A DNA stretch of 64,000 bases from the NCBI RefSeq assembly GCF_002288925.2, contig NW_022098008.1, positions 3,356,889-3,420,888 of the forward strand, read 5' to 3'. Position 1 is the stretch's first letter, and every line of letters starts with the position of its first letter. Positions 34,691-46,257 of this stretch are shown in pieces. Source of the DNA: Delphinapterus leucas. Lineage: Eukaryota; Chordata; Mammalia; Artiodactyla; Monodontidae. Under the pieces are notes generated by a model. It did not search any database. It saw only the letters and a list, made by a program, of their open reading frames with translations, and was not told where the DNA came from. The translations under genes and the position numbers were made by a program.

Positions 34691-35330
34691 CTAATTTCAT
34701 TTACAATAGCAACAAAAATAATACAATAATTTGGAATGGCCTTAATCAAATAGGTCAAAGATCTGTGTACTGAAAATTATAAAACATTGATGAAGGAAAT
34801 TTAAAAAAAACACAGATAAGTGGAAACACATCCCATGCCCATGGAATGGAAGAATTAATATTGTTAAAGTATCTGTACTAACCAAAGTGGTCTATAGGGT
34901 AAATGCAGTCCATCTCAAAAATCCCAATGCCATTCTTTACAGAAGTAGAAAAAATAATTCTAAAATACGTATGGAATCACAAAAGACTTCAAATAGCTAA
35001 AGCAATCTTGAGCAAGATGAATAAAGCTAGAGGCATCACCCTTTCTGATTTCATATTGTAACTTTGTATGATACTAGCATAAAAACAGATGTGTAGACCA
35101 ATGGAACATAATAGACTCCAGAAATAAGTTCACACATTTACAATAACCTCATCTTTGACAAGTGTTCCAAGAATCCACAATGGGGAAATAATAGTCTATT
35201 CAATAAATGGTGTTGAGCAAACTGGATATCCATATACATAAAAATGAAATTAGACCTTTGTCTCACATCATAAATAAAGATCAACTCAAAATAGGTTAGA
35301 TGAAATACCTGAAACATAAAACTACTGGGC
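34690..35330 (+). mobile_element. Older L1, inverted 5' part (ORF2 middle/3')
   Basis: Sense ORF2 sequence: ATTTACAATAGCAACAAAAAT, CTGTGTACTGAAAATTATAAAACATTGATGAAGG, CCCATGCCCATGGAATGGAAGAATTAATATTG, and an end near GAAACATAAAACTACTGGG. In the normal L1 order this segment sits immediately before the sequence that forms the inner end of the minus-strand half. Together they form one L1 insertion with an inverted 5' part. Confidence 0.86.
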
Positions 35331-35369
35331 ATACTGATCTTAATGCTAACTCATTCAAGGCTCATGCCA

Positions 35370-35510
35370 TCTCTGTCCATTAAGTACTGTTTTTACTCCC
35401 ATTTTACAAGAGAGAAAACTGAGGTAAAGAGTGTTGGGTAATTTACCCAAGATCGTAGTGAAGTGACCTGGGGACAGAATCTGTGTAATTGGTCTCTCAA
35501 GTATAGACAT
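35370..35510 (-). repeat. MIR SINE, antisense
   Basis: TACTCCCATTTTACAAGAGAGAAAACTGAGGTAAAGAG and TAATTTACCCAAGATCGTAGTGAAGTGACC are the familiar antisense MIR order. Confidence 0.75.
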
Positions 35511-36630
35511 TAAAAGAATAACAGTATCAAAAGTCAACTTCAGGAAACGAAGAAAGCATTCTGAAGCTTTAAAAATAATTTTATTAATATTTCAAATTAA
35601 GTGGTAGTAGAAAATTGGCTTTTACACAAAAGTAAGATCATGCTCTCATTTTCTGATATTCAGTGCAAGCATAAATATTCGTAGCTGTGTATTCCTAGAG
35701 TAGAGACTTCATCATATACATCCTGATAATGATTGATTAGAGGAACGGCGGCATTTGAATGGGACCCTTGGTCCAAACAAGCATATAAGTGTTTGGACAG
35801 CAGCCAAAATATCTTCCAAATTTTAGAACCTGTTGAAAAGGCAAGTATGAGCTGTTATAATAAGACTTTCTAGGTCATTTCATAAATACTTGTTTGGAAA
35901 ATTACAGAGGAGCAGAGAATAATTAAAATCCAATTCATTACCAGGTTCATAAGCAGTATTGTCAATGAATATTAGCCCTATGAAATTAGCATAGAGAAGT
36001 TGAAAATGTATGACTCTCACCATAAAATGTTTGTGTTAATATTCTGTGATTTGAACAATGTCATGATGGCTCTTCATTTAGAGTCAAAATGCCCAGGTAA
36101 TGAAATAGTGTGATGGTCATAAAGTGTGAAGGTTAAGATGATTGGACTTCTGGTGCATGGGTTGATTTAACAGGTTTCTTTAGCATTTCCCAGGAGTAGC
36201 ACTAATTTGAGCTAAAATCTTTTTACCAAATATTTCCTTGCAAGTTGTGTAGGGCACACTCACTACATCTCACTACATGCCTTCTTGAGCTTTTGTTCAT
36301 AATAACTGCCACGCTGGCTGAGCCCAAGATTTAGCAAGCCCAGTGCTCTGTCACAGTTGTTGGCATGCAGATATGCATGGGGGCGGGCACCATGATACCG
36401 GTTGGCTTTCAGCCTCCAGCGTTTAAGAGGACACTCCCAATAAGCCAGTGCCTCTTCTTGCAATTGTGTATCTGTTTATTCAAAAGGAGTGCATTTGCTT
36501 CCCATGTGATAAGCAGGTAAGGGCAAGGAATCCAAGGAAATTACATGCCCTGGTTAAATATAACTATTTAAATATTCAAATTCCTTTGTAGTCAAAAAGG
36601 CAACAAGACAAGCTTATAAAGAGAGTTTAC

Positions 36631-36632
<2 letters not shown>
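35511..36632. other. Unique sequence with a CpG-bearing core near 36.3 kb
   Basis: No repeat recognised. 36260-36470 contains GGCATGCAGATATGCATGGGGGCGGGCACCATGATACCGGTTGGC, a non-repetitive and compositionally distinct patch in AT-rich surroundings. A conserved non-coding element is possible but only inferred. Confidence 0.3.

Positions 36633-36662
<30 letters not shown>
36633..36662 (+). repeat. (CA)n microsatellite
   Basis: A perfect CA run of about 15 units. Confidence 0.98.
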
Positions 36663-36664
<2 letters not shown>

Positions 36665-37557
36665 TCATGTACACACTCTCATTCATCCAGAGAAGCAGAG
36701 AGCTGCCCTGTTCTGTTCTTTACTCTTTGAATACACTAGGACTCTGTGGAGGCTCCATAATTGAGTTACAGCCGTCACCCATATATTAGATTCCAGCCTG
36801 AGCCATGGCAAGTCTAAGTAATAGATTGAAAAATACAATTATTGCTTACCTACAGAATTCCTTTGCTTGAGAGGTAGGCATATATATCAGAAAAGTTGTT
36901 GTGTTTTTTTTTTCCCCAGGCCTATTCAATAAATGAACATTACACCAGGATTCTTACACAGAGTATCTTTGAAATGGGTTTTGTATTGATTTTTGTAACT
37001 ACCCTGTTAGATGACGTTATCCCTTAGTGTGTCAGGTTTAGACCGGTACCCTGGAGCAGGTCATTGAAGTGATAACTGTCATTTGGAAGGACAGAAAAGC
37101 AATCATAGCTCTTTCATTACTTACTGTTTTCCCCCTGCAAGTGTGGGATCATTTGACATATTATGGCATCTGTGATTTAAGCTGCATTCTGAAATTAAGT
37201 GTTAGAATATCACACTCTGGGTTGAGGAAAATAAACTTGATGTCAAAGAACCACAGGCCCGTGAGTAACACATACCCAGGATCCCTCAAATTTCAAGAAA
37301 GATGGGTTGTTAGCTGTATAAATAAATGTACACTTCTATCTGAAAAGTGATGCATGCAAAGCAGAATTAATCCAGTAAACTATAATTCCCTCAGGTTTTT
37401 TTTTTTTAATTTTATAACTATTCTGGGAAAACACTAAAAACAACAAGACCAGTGTTATCACAAACATAGATTAAAAGCACACGCATTTTTGAAATTCTAA
37501 TATTTAATGGTAACCATGTTTAAATTGTATGCATTTCATGAAAAATAATTTTTTTAT
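36663..37557. other. Unresolved sequence
   Basis: Unique DNA, AT-rich. The 93-codon frame at 37069-37350 lacks recognisable features. Confidence 0.38.
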
Positions 37558-38000
37558 AATTACCCCAAAACTTAGCAGCACGCCTGTATTATCTTACATG
37601 TTGTGGGTCAGGAATCTGGGCATGACTTAACTGAGTCCTCTCTTTCAGAGATTCTCACATGGTTGCAAGCAAGGGGTTGGCTGAACCTGAGGTCTCACCC
37701 AAAGGCTGAACTGGGGAGGAAGCTGATTCGAAGCTGGAATAGCTATTGGTAGAATTCAGTTTCTCAATGGCTTTTGGACTGAGAGCAATCCAAGAAGGCA
37801 ATAGGGCTATTCTGCTAGCAAGAAGATAGTAACTGTATTTTGTTACTTAATCAGAGATATGACATTCCCACAACCCTGCTATCTTCTATTGGTTAGAAGC
37901 AATTTTATACATGGGGAGGGCATTATACAAGGCCATGGATACCAGGAGGCAGAGACAATGGGATCAATACTGGAGATAGCCTATGACGAATATTGTTTTT
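37558..38000 (-). mobile_element. MLT1-like LTR, antisense
   Basis: AATTACCCCAAAACTTAGCAGC, TGTGGGTCAGGAATCTGGGCATGACTTAACTGAGTCCTC, TCTTCTATTGGTTAGAAGCAATTTTATAC, GGGGAGGGCATTATACAAGG and ATACCAGGAGGCAGAGACAATGGG follow the antisense order of an old MaLR-type LTR. No coding region is attached. Confidence 0.6.
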
Positions 38001-38148
38001 TCTGCTGTTCTGGGTTAGATACTTTTCTCACTGTATTCAGCTGTGTTTAACTATAACCTGTATTCTCTGTTGAATCATAAAAGTAACATTCATTTAAATA
38101 CTATCATGAGTTCTGGCTCCCTTTTTCTAAATCTGGCCCCCGTTTTCT

Positions 38149-38196
38149 AAATATTGAGTTTGGGGAGCTGCCAGCACCTCCCCAAACTCAATATTT
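38149..38196. repeat. Perfect 19-bp inverted repeat (hairpin)
   Basis: Left arm AAATATTGAGTTTGGGGAG (38149-38167), 10-base spacer, right arm CTCCCCAAACTCAATATTT (38178-38196). The arms match perfectly. It lies outside any annotated element. Confidence 0.97.
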
Positions 38197-38439
38197 CCAC
38201 GGCTGGACATGTCATCAGCTACTCCCTCCTACCTCTCACTTTGCCACCGCACACTCCACAAACCTCCTCTTGTTTCTGCCACTATATGTGCCATCTTGGT
38301 GACTTTCTAGCCAGTTGGTGACACAGAAATGTGAACATGAACATCATTGTTGACCACTCTGTCTTCCTCATCTTACTAACATAACCACCAACATGGAAGT
38401 TCTAATCAAGAGCACCCCTGGATTCCATCTCCCACCTGG

Positions 38440-39115
38440 ATACCCATCAGCACTCCCTTGGTGTAGATCACACACTTTTTGCCATGTCTGCTCAGATGTC
38501 ACCCTACTGTGTCTCTAGTGTCCCTGCCCATGTTATTGTTTCACACCCCCCCACCATGTCACTCTAAAAAGCAAATATCATCACATTACCCTCTTGCTTA
38601 AGAATCCTTTATTAACACTCTATATCATCTCGATGGTGATGGCCAGACACCTTGAACATGGTAACAGGACTTCCACGGCCAGGTTCTATCTGTCTTTCTG
38701 GACTCATCTTCCCTCAAACCCCAATTTCTATCTCCCCCAGCTAAGAGGAACCACTTGCACTTTTCCCAAAGTTTGGAATTTTTTTTTGTATTTGCACACA
38801 TAGTTTTCACTGCCTGCACCACTTGTCCCTTCCTAACTGGCTTTATGTGGTCATCCCTAGGGGCTTTTCCTCTGGGATACTAAAACAGGCACTGCTTCCC
38901 CTTGTATCCTGGGCTTGCTTTTATCAGGGTACATATAGAACTGTATCACACACCACAATGTAAAAACAGGTCTGCTTTTTTTTAGGTTGTTTGTTTTTTG
39001 TTTCTTTGTTTTCCACACCTTGACATACTTGTAGGCAGGTTTCTTATTTCACTTATTTCTCCATCTCAAATATTGAGCACTGTGCCCTATATATCTGATA
39101 GTATTAAATAAGCAT
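38440..39115 (+). repeat. L2 LINE, sense
   Basis: TGCTCAGATGTCACCCTACTG, then CACATTACCCTCTTGCTTAAGAATCCTTTATTAACACTC, ATGGTGATGGCCAGACACCTTGAACATGG, CACTTGCACTTTTCCCAAAGTTTGGAAT and ATATTGAGCACTGTGCCC follow L2 order, though the first piece seems out of place and may be a second fragment. The 38597-38803 open frame is L2-derived. Confidence 0.6.
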
Positions 39116-40700
39116 TTAATTGGTTTTGAATGGTTTAATACCCTTTCAAGTGCACCATTTAACCCTACACTCTCAAAAATTCCATCACATCCCATTAACT
39201 ACTGGGGAAGATGATTCTGTCAAGTTCATCAGATGAATTCTATTTACTGAAATTGACATGTGTGGGAATAAATTAGTACCCAGAAAAAAAAAAAAAAGAG
39301 GAATTAAGTATAGATGCAAATGTACAATTTGATTATCTACATACTTTTCCCCTTAGACAATCATATGGTTTAGCATTTAGTTTATTTTAAAAAGCAAAAT
39401 AAAATATAGTCTACCACTTTCCAAGAGGCAAAAATTAGCTAATAAAAAAATAAAGCAACCAAAATATTGGTTATACATCAGTGTTGAGATTTTAGGCCAC
39501 ATCCTATAAGTGATTCCAGTAAAATACCTTTGGAATTTCCACCATTTATAAACTGGATTTGATAAAATAATTGTTAGCAAGATTTTCAGGTGAAAAACCT
39601 TCTAAAGAACTAGCTCCTAGAGAAGTTTTGAGATATAGACATGATAATTTTATTTTACCTAAAGACTATCTAGCAGTGAATTTAAACATTCTATTATTTT
39701 AGAGGGATGTAATTGCAAATAATTTTAGAAAAAAATTTAGTTAGGAACCCAAGCCACCTTATTAACAATGCTTAAGTGACGACCATTTTTAAAGTCTGAA
39801 CTGATGATTCAGACACAGAAAGACAATGTTACAAACATTTGTTTCAGTTGAGTGCTTAGGCCTGCCTGTAAGAAAATATTCTCTGTTCTATCCTGGGAAT
39901 TTATTTCTTCTAGCAGCTGAACTCAGCTATGAAGTTATATATAAATAGATGATATCTGAAGTTTTTAAACTCTAAATAAGGTTCATAAGGAAATTATTTT
40001 TTACTTCTTTCAAGCATATTGTATGATACTACAGCATCTTTTCTGTAGAGTGAATGCATGCTTTTTCAAATGTTTCAATTGAATTAACAAAAGTATGCAT
40101 TTTAGCATAAGTATCTCCTTCAGAACTTGATTTCAAAAGTATATCTAAGTAACTTAAACTCTGTATTTATTATCTTGAATAGAAACACAGAGGATTATCA
40201 TTCAAAAATTTCACAATATGCTCTGATCCATGGTGTGTCCCTAACTTACGATGGGCCTTTTAAAAGAGATCATCCTTCTAGGCACAGACACAGCTCCCAA
40301 TTGAAACTGGAGGATGTGAGCGTCTCTGTAAGGCTCTGCACATGCAGGCTTCCATCATGCACTTAAGCCAGCAGTGTGGCTCTCTTCATGGATTTTTCTT
40401 AATCAGTTCATCTCCATTCAGGAATGTAAAAGGAATTTAAAATAGCTTTACTTGGACTGCAAAACTGGGCAAGAAAAGATTATAACAAATCTTCTCAGAA
40501 TTTCTATTATGTTTCAATTGGTCTTTTTAAAAACTGGGGTGGGGGAAGGTGAAAAGAAAACTTTAAGCGGCACTTAGAAAAGGTTTCAAATTTGGCTGAA
40601 TATAGGTTTTTGTTTTAGCCACAAATGCAAATAGAATAAGCCAACAAATAAGTTTTCCTTAACCTTTGAAAATTATAAAGGCACACATGAAAACCTATTT
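39116..40700. other. Unresolved sequence
   Basis: About 1.6 kb of AT-rich unique DNA. No element, exon or RNA gene recognised. Confidence 0.4.
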
Positions 40701-41600
40701 ACTAGAACCTTGTCAATGTAGTAAATGGGAAGGATAACTAATTTTAATAAAGCTTAACTATTAATGGAGTCAAGTCTTCCGGAATGGTATAGTGAGGAGC
40801 TCGGCAAATCCTCTGCCACAAAGTCAATGATCATATTGGGCAAAATTCATTTCAGGACTCTGGACATTAACCAAATGTATACAAAAATTAATAAGCAATC
40901 ATTCAAGAAAAATTATCCAACCTTGAGTAAGAGCAGTGGAACTCTGTGTCCTTCTTGTCTAGAAATGTTCCCATCTCACCCTTGATCCATTAGCACAGTA
41001 GCTCAGTAGCTTTGCTGCTGGAAGAAACTGACTGGAACAGAGCACAGAAAAACCCATGTCCATGGTGGTCATTGGCAACAACAGCCATCTTAGTGGAAAA
41101 CAAATGGGGAAACAAATGGTACAGTCTTAGTTGTGATCCTGACTGGGGCAAGAAACAGATCAGCAGGCTAGCCAGAAATTTAGCAGGGAGATATAATCAA
41201 TAAGGCATATGGAGCCTTTATAAGCTTATAAGCTTTCTAAGCTCCCACATAACTCTGGCAGTCTGAAAGGTTCAGGGGAAAATAACTTGGGACAGACTTT
41301 TTAACAGCCTGGTTTGAATGTGCTCTCCAATGTACACACAGATCCATCAGCAAATCATGTAAGTCTTGTTGGCTCAAGGTATTTGAACAAATCCACTAAA
41401 GAATAATTTATTGATGACTAAGCTATGCTGATATAACATGACCCAAAAATTAAATTAAAATCAAAATTTAAAATAAAAATAAGAATTAAACAACAAAAAC
41501 TCAGCAGAGGCATTGGTGGCTGCACACTGCTAGACAGACAGACTTTATAGAATATATCCAGGGAAGTTATTAATCAGGTAAAAAAATCAACAACAATGAT
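40701..41600. other. Unresolved sequence, possibly old L1 5' region
   Basis: The sequence flows into an old L1 ORF1-like region downstream, so part may be a decayed L1 5' UTR, but no phrase is diagnostic. Confidence 0.3.
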
Positions 41601-41639
41601 TTCCAGGGTGGATATGGGTAGATACCAGGGTGAGACAAG

Positions 41640-43110
41640 AATCCAGAATTATGACATTATTACCTACAGTATCCAATTTTTAAGAAATATATCTATGAGA
41701 CATTCAAAGAAACAGGAACAAAATTAGTAAATTGAGAATTTCTCTGAGGGGGTCCAGATGTTGGACTTAGAAAGAAAATTTATGGTCACAATGACTCATC
41801 AAATAGAAATCATCAAATATAAAATAAAGGAATGCATATCACAGAAAATAATGATGTAGGTGCTGTGGAGACAATAAATTTGAGATATTAGGAGAAAAGT
41901 ATCAATGAAATTCATGATATATCAATAGAAATTATTTAATCTGAAGAACAAAAAGTAAATGCATGAAGAAAAATGGGCAGGTGAGATAGGCAGCTAAAAC
42001 ACAGGTCTAATCATAAGGTTACAGAATATTTCCCCTCTGTACAATTTTTCACTCCATCAGCAAGTCTCCTGTATAATGGAGCATCACAGATGAAAGAACT
42101 ACAATATGCAGACTCTCTCTAAGAAGGAGTAATTAGGAAAAACTCAACTCAAGAAAAGAGACAAACACAAGGACTCTATGGGGCACTGAAGCCTCTGTCA
42201 CCTACAGCCACAGAAAGCATTTAAAATAGCCCAGTTCCTAGTTGAATTAACAAATCTTCACACTGAAGGCCTATTAACTCAGTTCCTAATACCTGATGCA
42301 GTATGCCTGGCTTTCAACAAAAATATTACAAGTCATGTCAAAAGGCAAGAAGAAAACACAATCTGAAGAGACAAAGCAGTCATAAGAACCAGACTCAGAT
42401 ATGCCACAGATATCAGAGTATTCACACAGGGAATTTTAAAAGACCATGATTAATATGTTGAGAGCTTTAATGGAAAAGGTAGACACTATGCAAGAACAGA
42501 TGGGCAGTGTAAACAGAGATGGGATGACCTAAGCATGATCAAGAAGAGATGCTAGAAATCAAACACACTGTAATAGAAACAGAGAATGCCTGACAGATAC
42601 ATCCTTAGACTGGGTATGACCAAGAACTGAAATAGTAAACTTGAAGATATGTCAATAGAAGCTTCCCAAACTGAAATGCAAAGAAAATAAAGAATGAAAA
42701 AAATAAAAAACACATAACATTCAAGAATCATGGGGCAATTTCAAATTGCATAGTCAAAGTATAGTTGGAATTCCATATGAGAAAAGAAAATGGGATGAAA
42801 AAAATATTTGAAGTAATAATTGCTTAACTTTCTAATATTAATAACAGACACCAAACCACAGATGAAGGAAGCTCAGGGAACACCAGCAGTTTAAATACCA
42901 CAAAAAAAAATATGCTTAGGCATATCTAATTCAAATTGCAAAGAACTGTGGACAAAGACAAAATCTTGAAAGGAAGATAAATGGGGAAAGTATCTTACCA
43001 TAGAGGAACGAGACTATGAATTACAGCAGACATCTTATTGGGTGCTGTATAAGCAAGAAGAGAGTGAAATGAAACTGCAGCATATGGGTAAGTAAAATGT
43101 AGATAGTATA
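41640..43110 (+). mobile_element. Old L1M-type LINE, 5' UTR/ORF1 region
   Basis: AGACATTCAAAGAAACAGGAAC, ATCAATAGAAATTATTTAATCTGAAGAACAAAAAG, CAGAGTATTCACACAGGGAATTTTAAAAG, AATATTTGAAGTAATAATTGCTTAACTTTCTAATATT and GCAAGAAGAGAGTGAAATG correspond to ORF1-region text of ancient L1M-type elements. No open frame of length survives. Confidence 0.65.
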
Positions 43111-43190
43111 ATCTTTTCAACAAATGTTGCTGGTAGAATTGAACATTTATATGCAAAAAGTAAATGGATAAAAATAAATATATATGTGGA

Positions 43191-43222
<32 letters not shown>

Positions 43223-43570
43223 GATATATACAAACACACAAACACACACACATACACAAACTTAGACACCAATCATGTACTTTTCACAAAAATTAACTCA
43301 AAATGGATCATAGACCTGACTATAAAATGCAGAATTATAAAATTCTTACAGTACATAGGAGACAAGCTAGGTGTCCTTGGGTTTGGCGATGAGTTTTTAG
43401 ATCTAACAGCAAAAGTACTACACAGGAAAGAAAAAAATAATACTCTAGTTTTCATCAAAACCAAAACTTTCTGCTCTGCTAGACAGTTAGGAGAATGAAA
43501 AGACAAGCCACAGATAGGGAGAAAACATTTGCAAAACACTTATTTATAAAGGACTTTTATCCAAAATATA
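43111..43570 (+). mobile_element. Old L1 ORF2 C-terminal fragment
   Basis: CAACAAATGTTGCTGGTAGAATTGAAC, TCAAAATGGATCATAGACCTGACTATAAAATGCAG and AGATAGGGAGAAAACATTTGCAAAAC are L1 ORF2 segments. A (GT)n(AT)n(AC)n microsatellite (43190-43259) is embedded, and a SINE interrupts the 3' side. The middle of ORF2 is missing relative to the preceding ORF1 region, which suggests an internal deletion. Confidence 0.75.
43190..43259. repeat. Compound (GT)n-(AT)n-(AC)n microsatellite
   Basis: GTGTGTGTGTGTGTAT then ATATATATATATATA then CAAACACACAAACACACACACATACACA. The order makes it roughly self-complementary. Confidence 0.93.
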
Positions 43571-43572
43571 AA

Positions 43573-43814
43573 AAGAACTCTTGGGCTTCCCTGGTGGAGC
43601 AGTGGTTGGGAGTCTGCCTGCCAATGCAGGGGACACGGGTTCGTGCCCCGGTCTGGAAGGATCCCACGTGCCGCGGAGTGGCTGGGCGCATGAGCCATGG
43701 CCACTTAGCCTGCGCGTCTGGAGCCTGTGCTCCACAATGGCAGAGGCCACAACAGTGAGAGGCCTGCGTACCACAAAAAAAAAAAAAAAAAAAAAAAACA
43801 AAGCTAGAACTCTT
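43573..43814 (+). mobile_element. CHR-type SINE (short class), plus strand
   Basis: The body starts at 43583 and the A tail spans 43775-43798. AGAACTCTT is repeated at 43574-43582 and 43806-43814 as a short target duplication. It lies within the old L1 ORF2 fragment. Confidence 0.92.
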
Positions 43815-43844
43815 TAGAGAAATGTCTGATTTAAGGACTGGGGC

Positions 43845-43893
43845 AGAAAATGAGAGAGAGAGAGAGAGAGGAAAAGAGAGAGAGGGAGAGAAA
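43845..43893 (+). repeat. (GA)n microsatellite
   Basis: GAGAGAGAGAGAGAGAGAGG followed by AAAAGAGAGAGAGGGAGAG. Confidence 0.95.
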
Positions 43894-44097
43894 GAGATCA
43901 AAGCATCTTGTAGTTCCAGAAAGTAAGACTGTGCTCATAACAAAACAAAATAAATCCCATGAGCGCAGAAGCATGTCAAAAAAACACAAGAGCCAACTGA
44001 GAGAGCTCCCAATGGCCAAAGCTGAAACAGTTTGAGCAATGAAATCAATAACATAGTTTGACTCTAACCCAAAATATAAAATGAATATTCATGATTT

Positions 44098-44465
44098 GTG
44101 TCTTAGCTTGAGATGTTATAACAGGATATCATAGACTGTGTAGCTTAAACAATAGACATTGATTTTCTCACTGTTTTGGAGACTGGAAGTTCAAGATCAG
44201 GGTGCCAGCACAGTTGAGATCAGGTGAGGGCCATCCTCCAGGTTGCAGATGACCAACTTCTCATTCTACGTTCACATAGTAGAGAGAGAGGAGAAGCAAG
44301 CTTCTCCTGACTTTAGTAAGGGTGCTAATCCCATTCATGTGGGATCCACCCTTCTGGTTTCCTCTTTTCACCTCCCAAAGTCCCCACCAGCTACTACCAT
44401 CACATTGGAGGATAGAGTTTCAACATATGAATTTGAGAAGGACACAAACATTCAGAAGTTGATAC
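44098..44465 (-). mobile_element. MLT1-like LTR, antisense
   Basis: GAGATGTTATAACAGGATATCATAGACTGTGTAGCTTAAACAATAGACATTGATTTTCTCACTG, GGAAGTTCAAGATCAGGGTGCCAGCA, TGCAGATGACC and GTTTCAACATATGAATTTGAGAAGGACACAAACATTCAG follow the full antisense order of an MLT1-type LTR. Confidence 0.82.
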
Positions 44466-44477
44466 TGATATATATAA

Positions 44478-44716
44478 ATGATTTTTTAAAATTTGAAGTA
44501 GAGTTGATTTACAATGCTGTGCCAATCTCTGCTGTACAGCAAAGGGACTCAGTTTTACACATAGAGACATTCTTTTTTAAACATTCTTTTCCATTATGGT
44601 TTATCGCAGGAGATTAAGTATAGTTCCCTGTGCTCTACAGTAGCACCTTATTGTGTACCCATTTTAAATGCAGTATTTTGCATCTACTAGCCCCAAACTC
44701 CCAGTGCGTCCCTTAA
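44478..44716 (-). mobile_element. L1 3' UTR fragment, minus strand
   Basis: GAAGTAGAGTTGATTTACAATGCTG, AGCAAAGGGACTCAG and AGTATAGTTCCCTGTGCTCTACAGTAGCACC are the antisense L1 3' UTR. It abuts the MLT1-like LTR. Confidence 0.85.
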
Positions 44717-45855
44717 ATGATTGAATAAATAGATATATGTGGGAGAAGAGACGAGTAACCTTTGTGGAAGAATCCCAATTAATTAATGTAGATACTTTGC
44801 CTCAAGAAGGTGGATCATGACTCCCCATTACTTAAGTGTTGGCTGTGCATTGCTACTTCCTCTCAAAGAGTACAGGGCAGAGAGGAGGGAAAAGACAGTG
44901 ATTTTGTGGCAGAGAATCCTGATAAATATTACTTTAGCCAAATGATCAATACCAGTAGTGACCAGTTGTGTTGATAGCATGTGCCTTTGATAAGCTGTGA
45001 GGAGAATGGTCCTTGACCTTTAAGACCTTCATCACAAAACACATGACCTCAGCCTGATCATGAGCAAAGCATCAGACAAATCCCTATTGGGGGACCTTCT
45101 ACAAAATACTTAACCAGTAGGCCCCCAAAACTGTCATCAAAACAAGGGGAGTCTGAGGAACTATCACAGCCAAAAGGAGCTTGAGGAGACATGATGACTA
45201 AATGTGATGCTGGGTCCTGCATGGGATCCTGGATCAGAAACATTTTTGATGTCTGTGCTAGAGACTTAAAGTGTGTGTGTTTCAGGGAGTGAGGGGGGGT
45301 TTCAGGGTCTGTGGACTGTGCACTGGAAAATAAAAATAACGCTGTGTTAAAGGAATTGAGCTCAATAGGCATTTATTTTTAAAAATTTCATGTCTATTGG
45401 TTATTACAGAGCTCTTGATTTATCAAAACTTGTATTCATTTTTTACCCTTATCATTGTTATGAAAACCACAGTCCTGGACATCCCGGCTTTGCTCTTCTA
45501 TACTGTGAATAATTTATACATTGTCAAGTCAAAGGAGCTTGTCTTTATGTTTTGACCTTTTAACTCTACCTCTGGTTCCTTTCTGACTAAAGATAAAGAG
45601 AAAAAGTTTGAGTAATATAAAAGTATATTTAAATAGCCTCCTTTCAGATCTCCTTCACCCAAAGCTTTATTTTCATGCCAGTAGTAAAGGCGATCTCTGC
45701 CCTTACACACAGTCTCAAATACCAAGAGTTCCACTCAGAGAGCGAGGGTAAGTCATGCTGGCAATGTCATTTAGTTATTTATCATTTACTAAGTATTAGA
45801 GCTGCATTTTGTATTTTCATCCAATCAATTTTAGTAAAAAGATGTAGTTCTCTTA
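44717..45855. other. Unresolved sequence
   Basis: About 1.1 kb of unique DNA. No element or exon recognised. Confidence 0.4.
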
Positions 45856-46257
45856 AAACATTTGTCAAGGGACTTCCCTGGTGGCACAGTGATTAAGAAC
45901 CTGCCTGCCAAAGCAGAAGACACGGGTTCAATCCCTGGTCCAGGAAGATTCCCACATGCCATGAAGCAACTAAGCCCGTGTGCCACAACTACTGAGCCTG
46001 CTGCTAGAACCCGCAAGCCACAATTACTGAGCATGTGTACCTTAACTACTGAAGCCCTCACACTTAAAGCCTGTGCTCCTCAACAAGAGAAGCCACTGCA
46101 ATGAGAAGCCCGGCGCCGCAACAAAGAGTAGCCCCCCACTCACCGCAACTAGAGAAAGCCCGAGTGCAGCAATGAAGACCCAAAACGGCCAAAAATAAAT
46201 AAATTTTTAAAAATAAAATAAAATTAAAAATTAAAAAAAAAACAAACATTTGTCAAG
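45856..46257 (+). mobile_element. CHR-2-like SINE (long, older class)
   Basis: GGGACTTCCCTGGTGGCACAGTGATTAAGAACC opens a ~330 bp tRNA-derived unit with B box GGTTCAATCCC. The middle CCACAACTACTGAGCCTG and GAAGCCACTGCAATGAGAAGCCC are typical of the longer class shared by cetaceans and ruminants. The tail is (AAATA)n-like. A 14-bp target duplication AAACATTTGTCAAG lies at 45856-45869 and 46244-46257. Confidence 0.93.
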
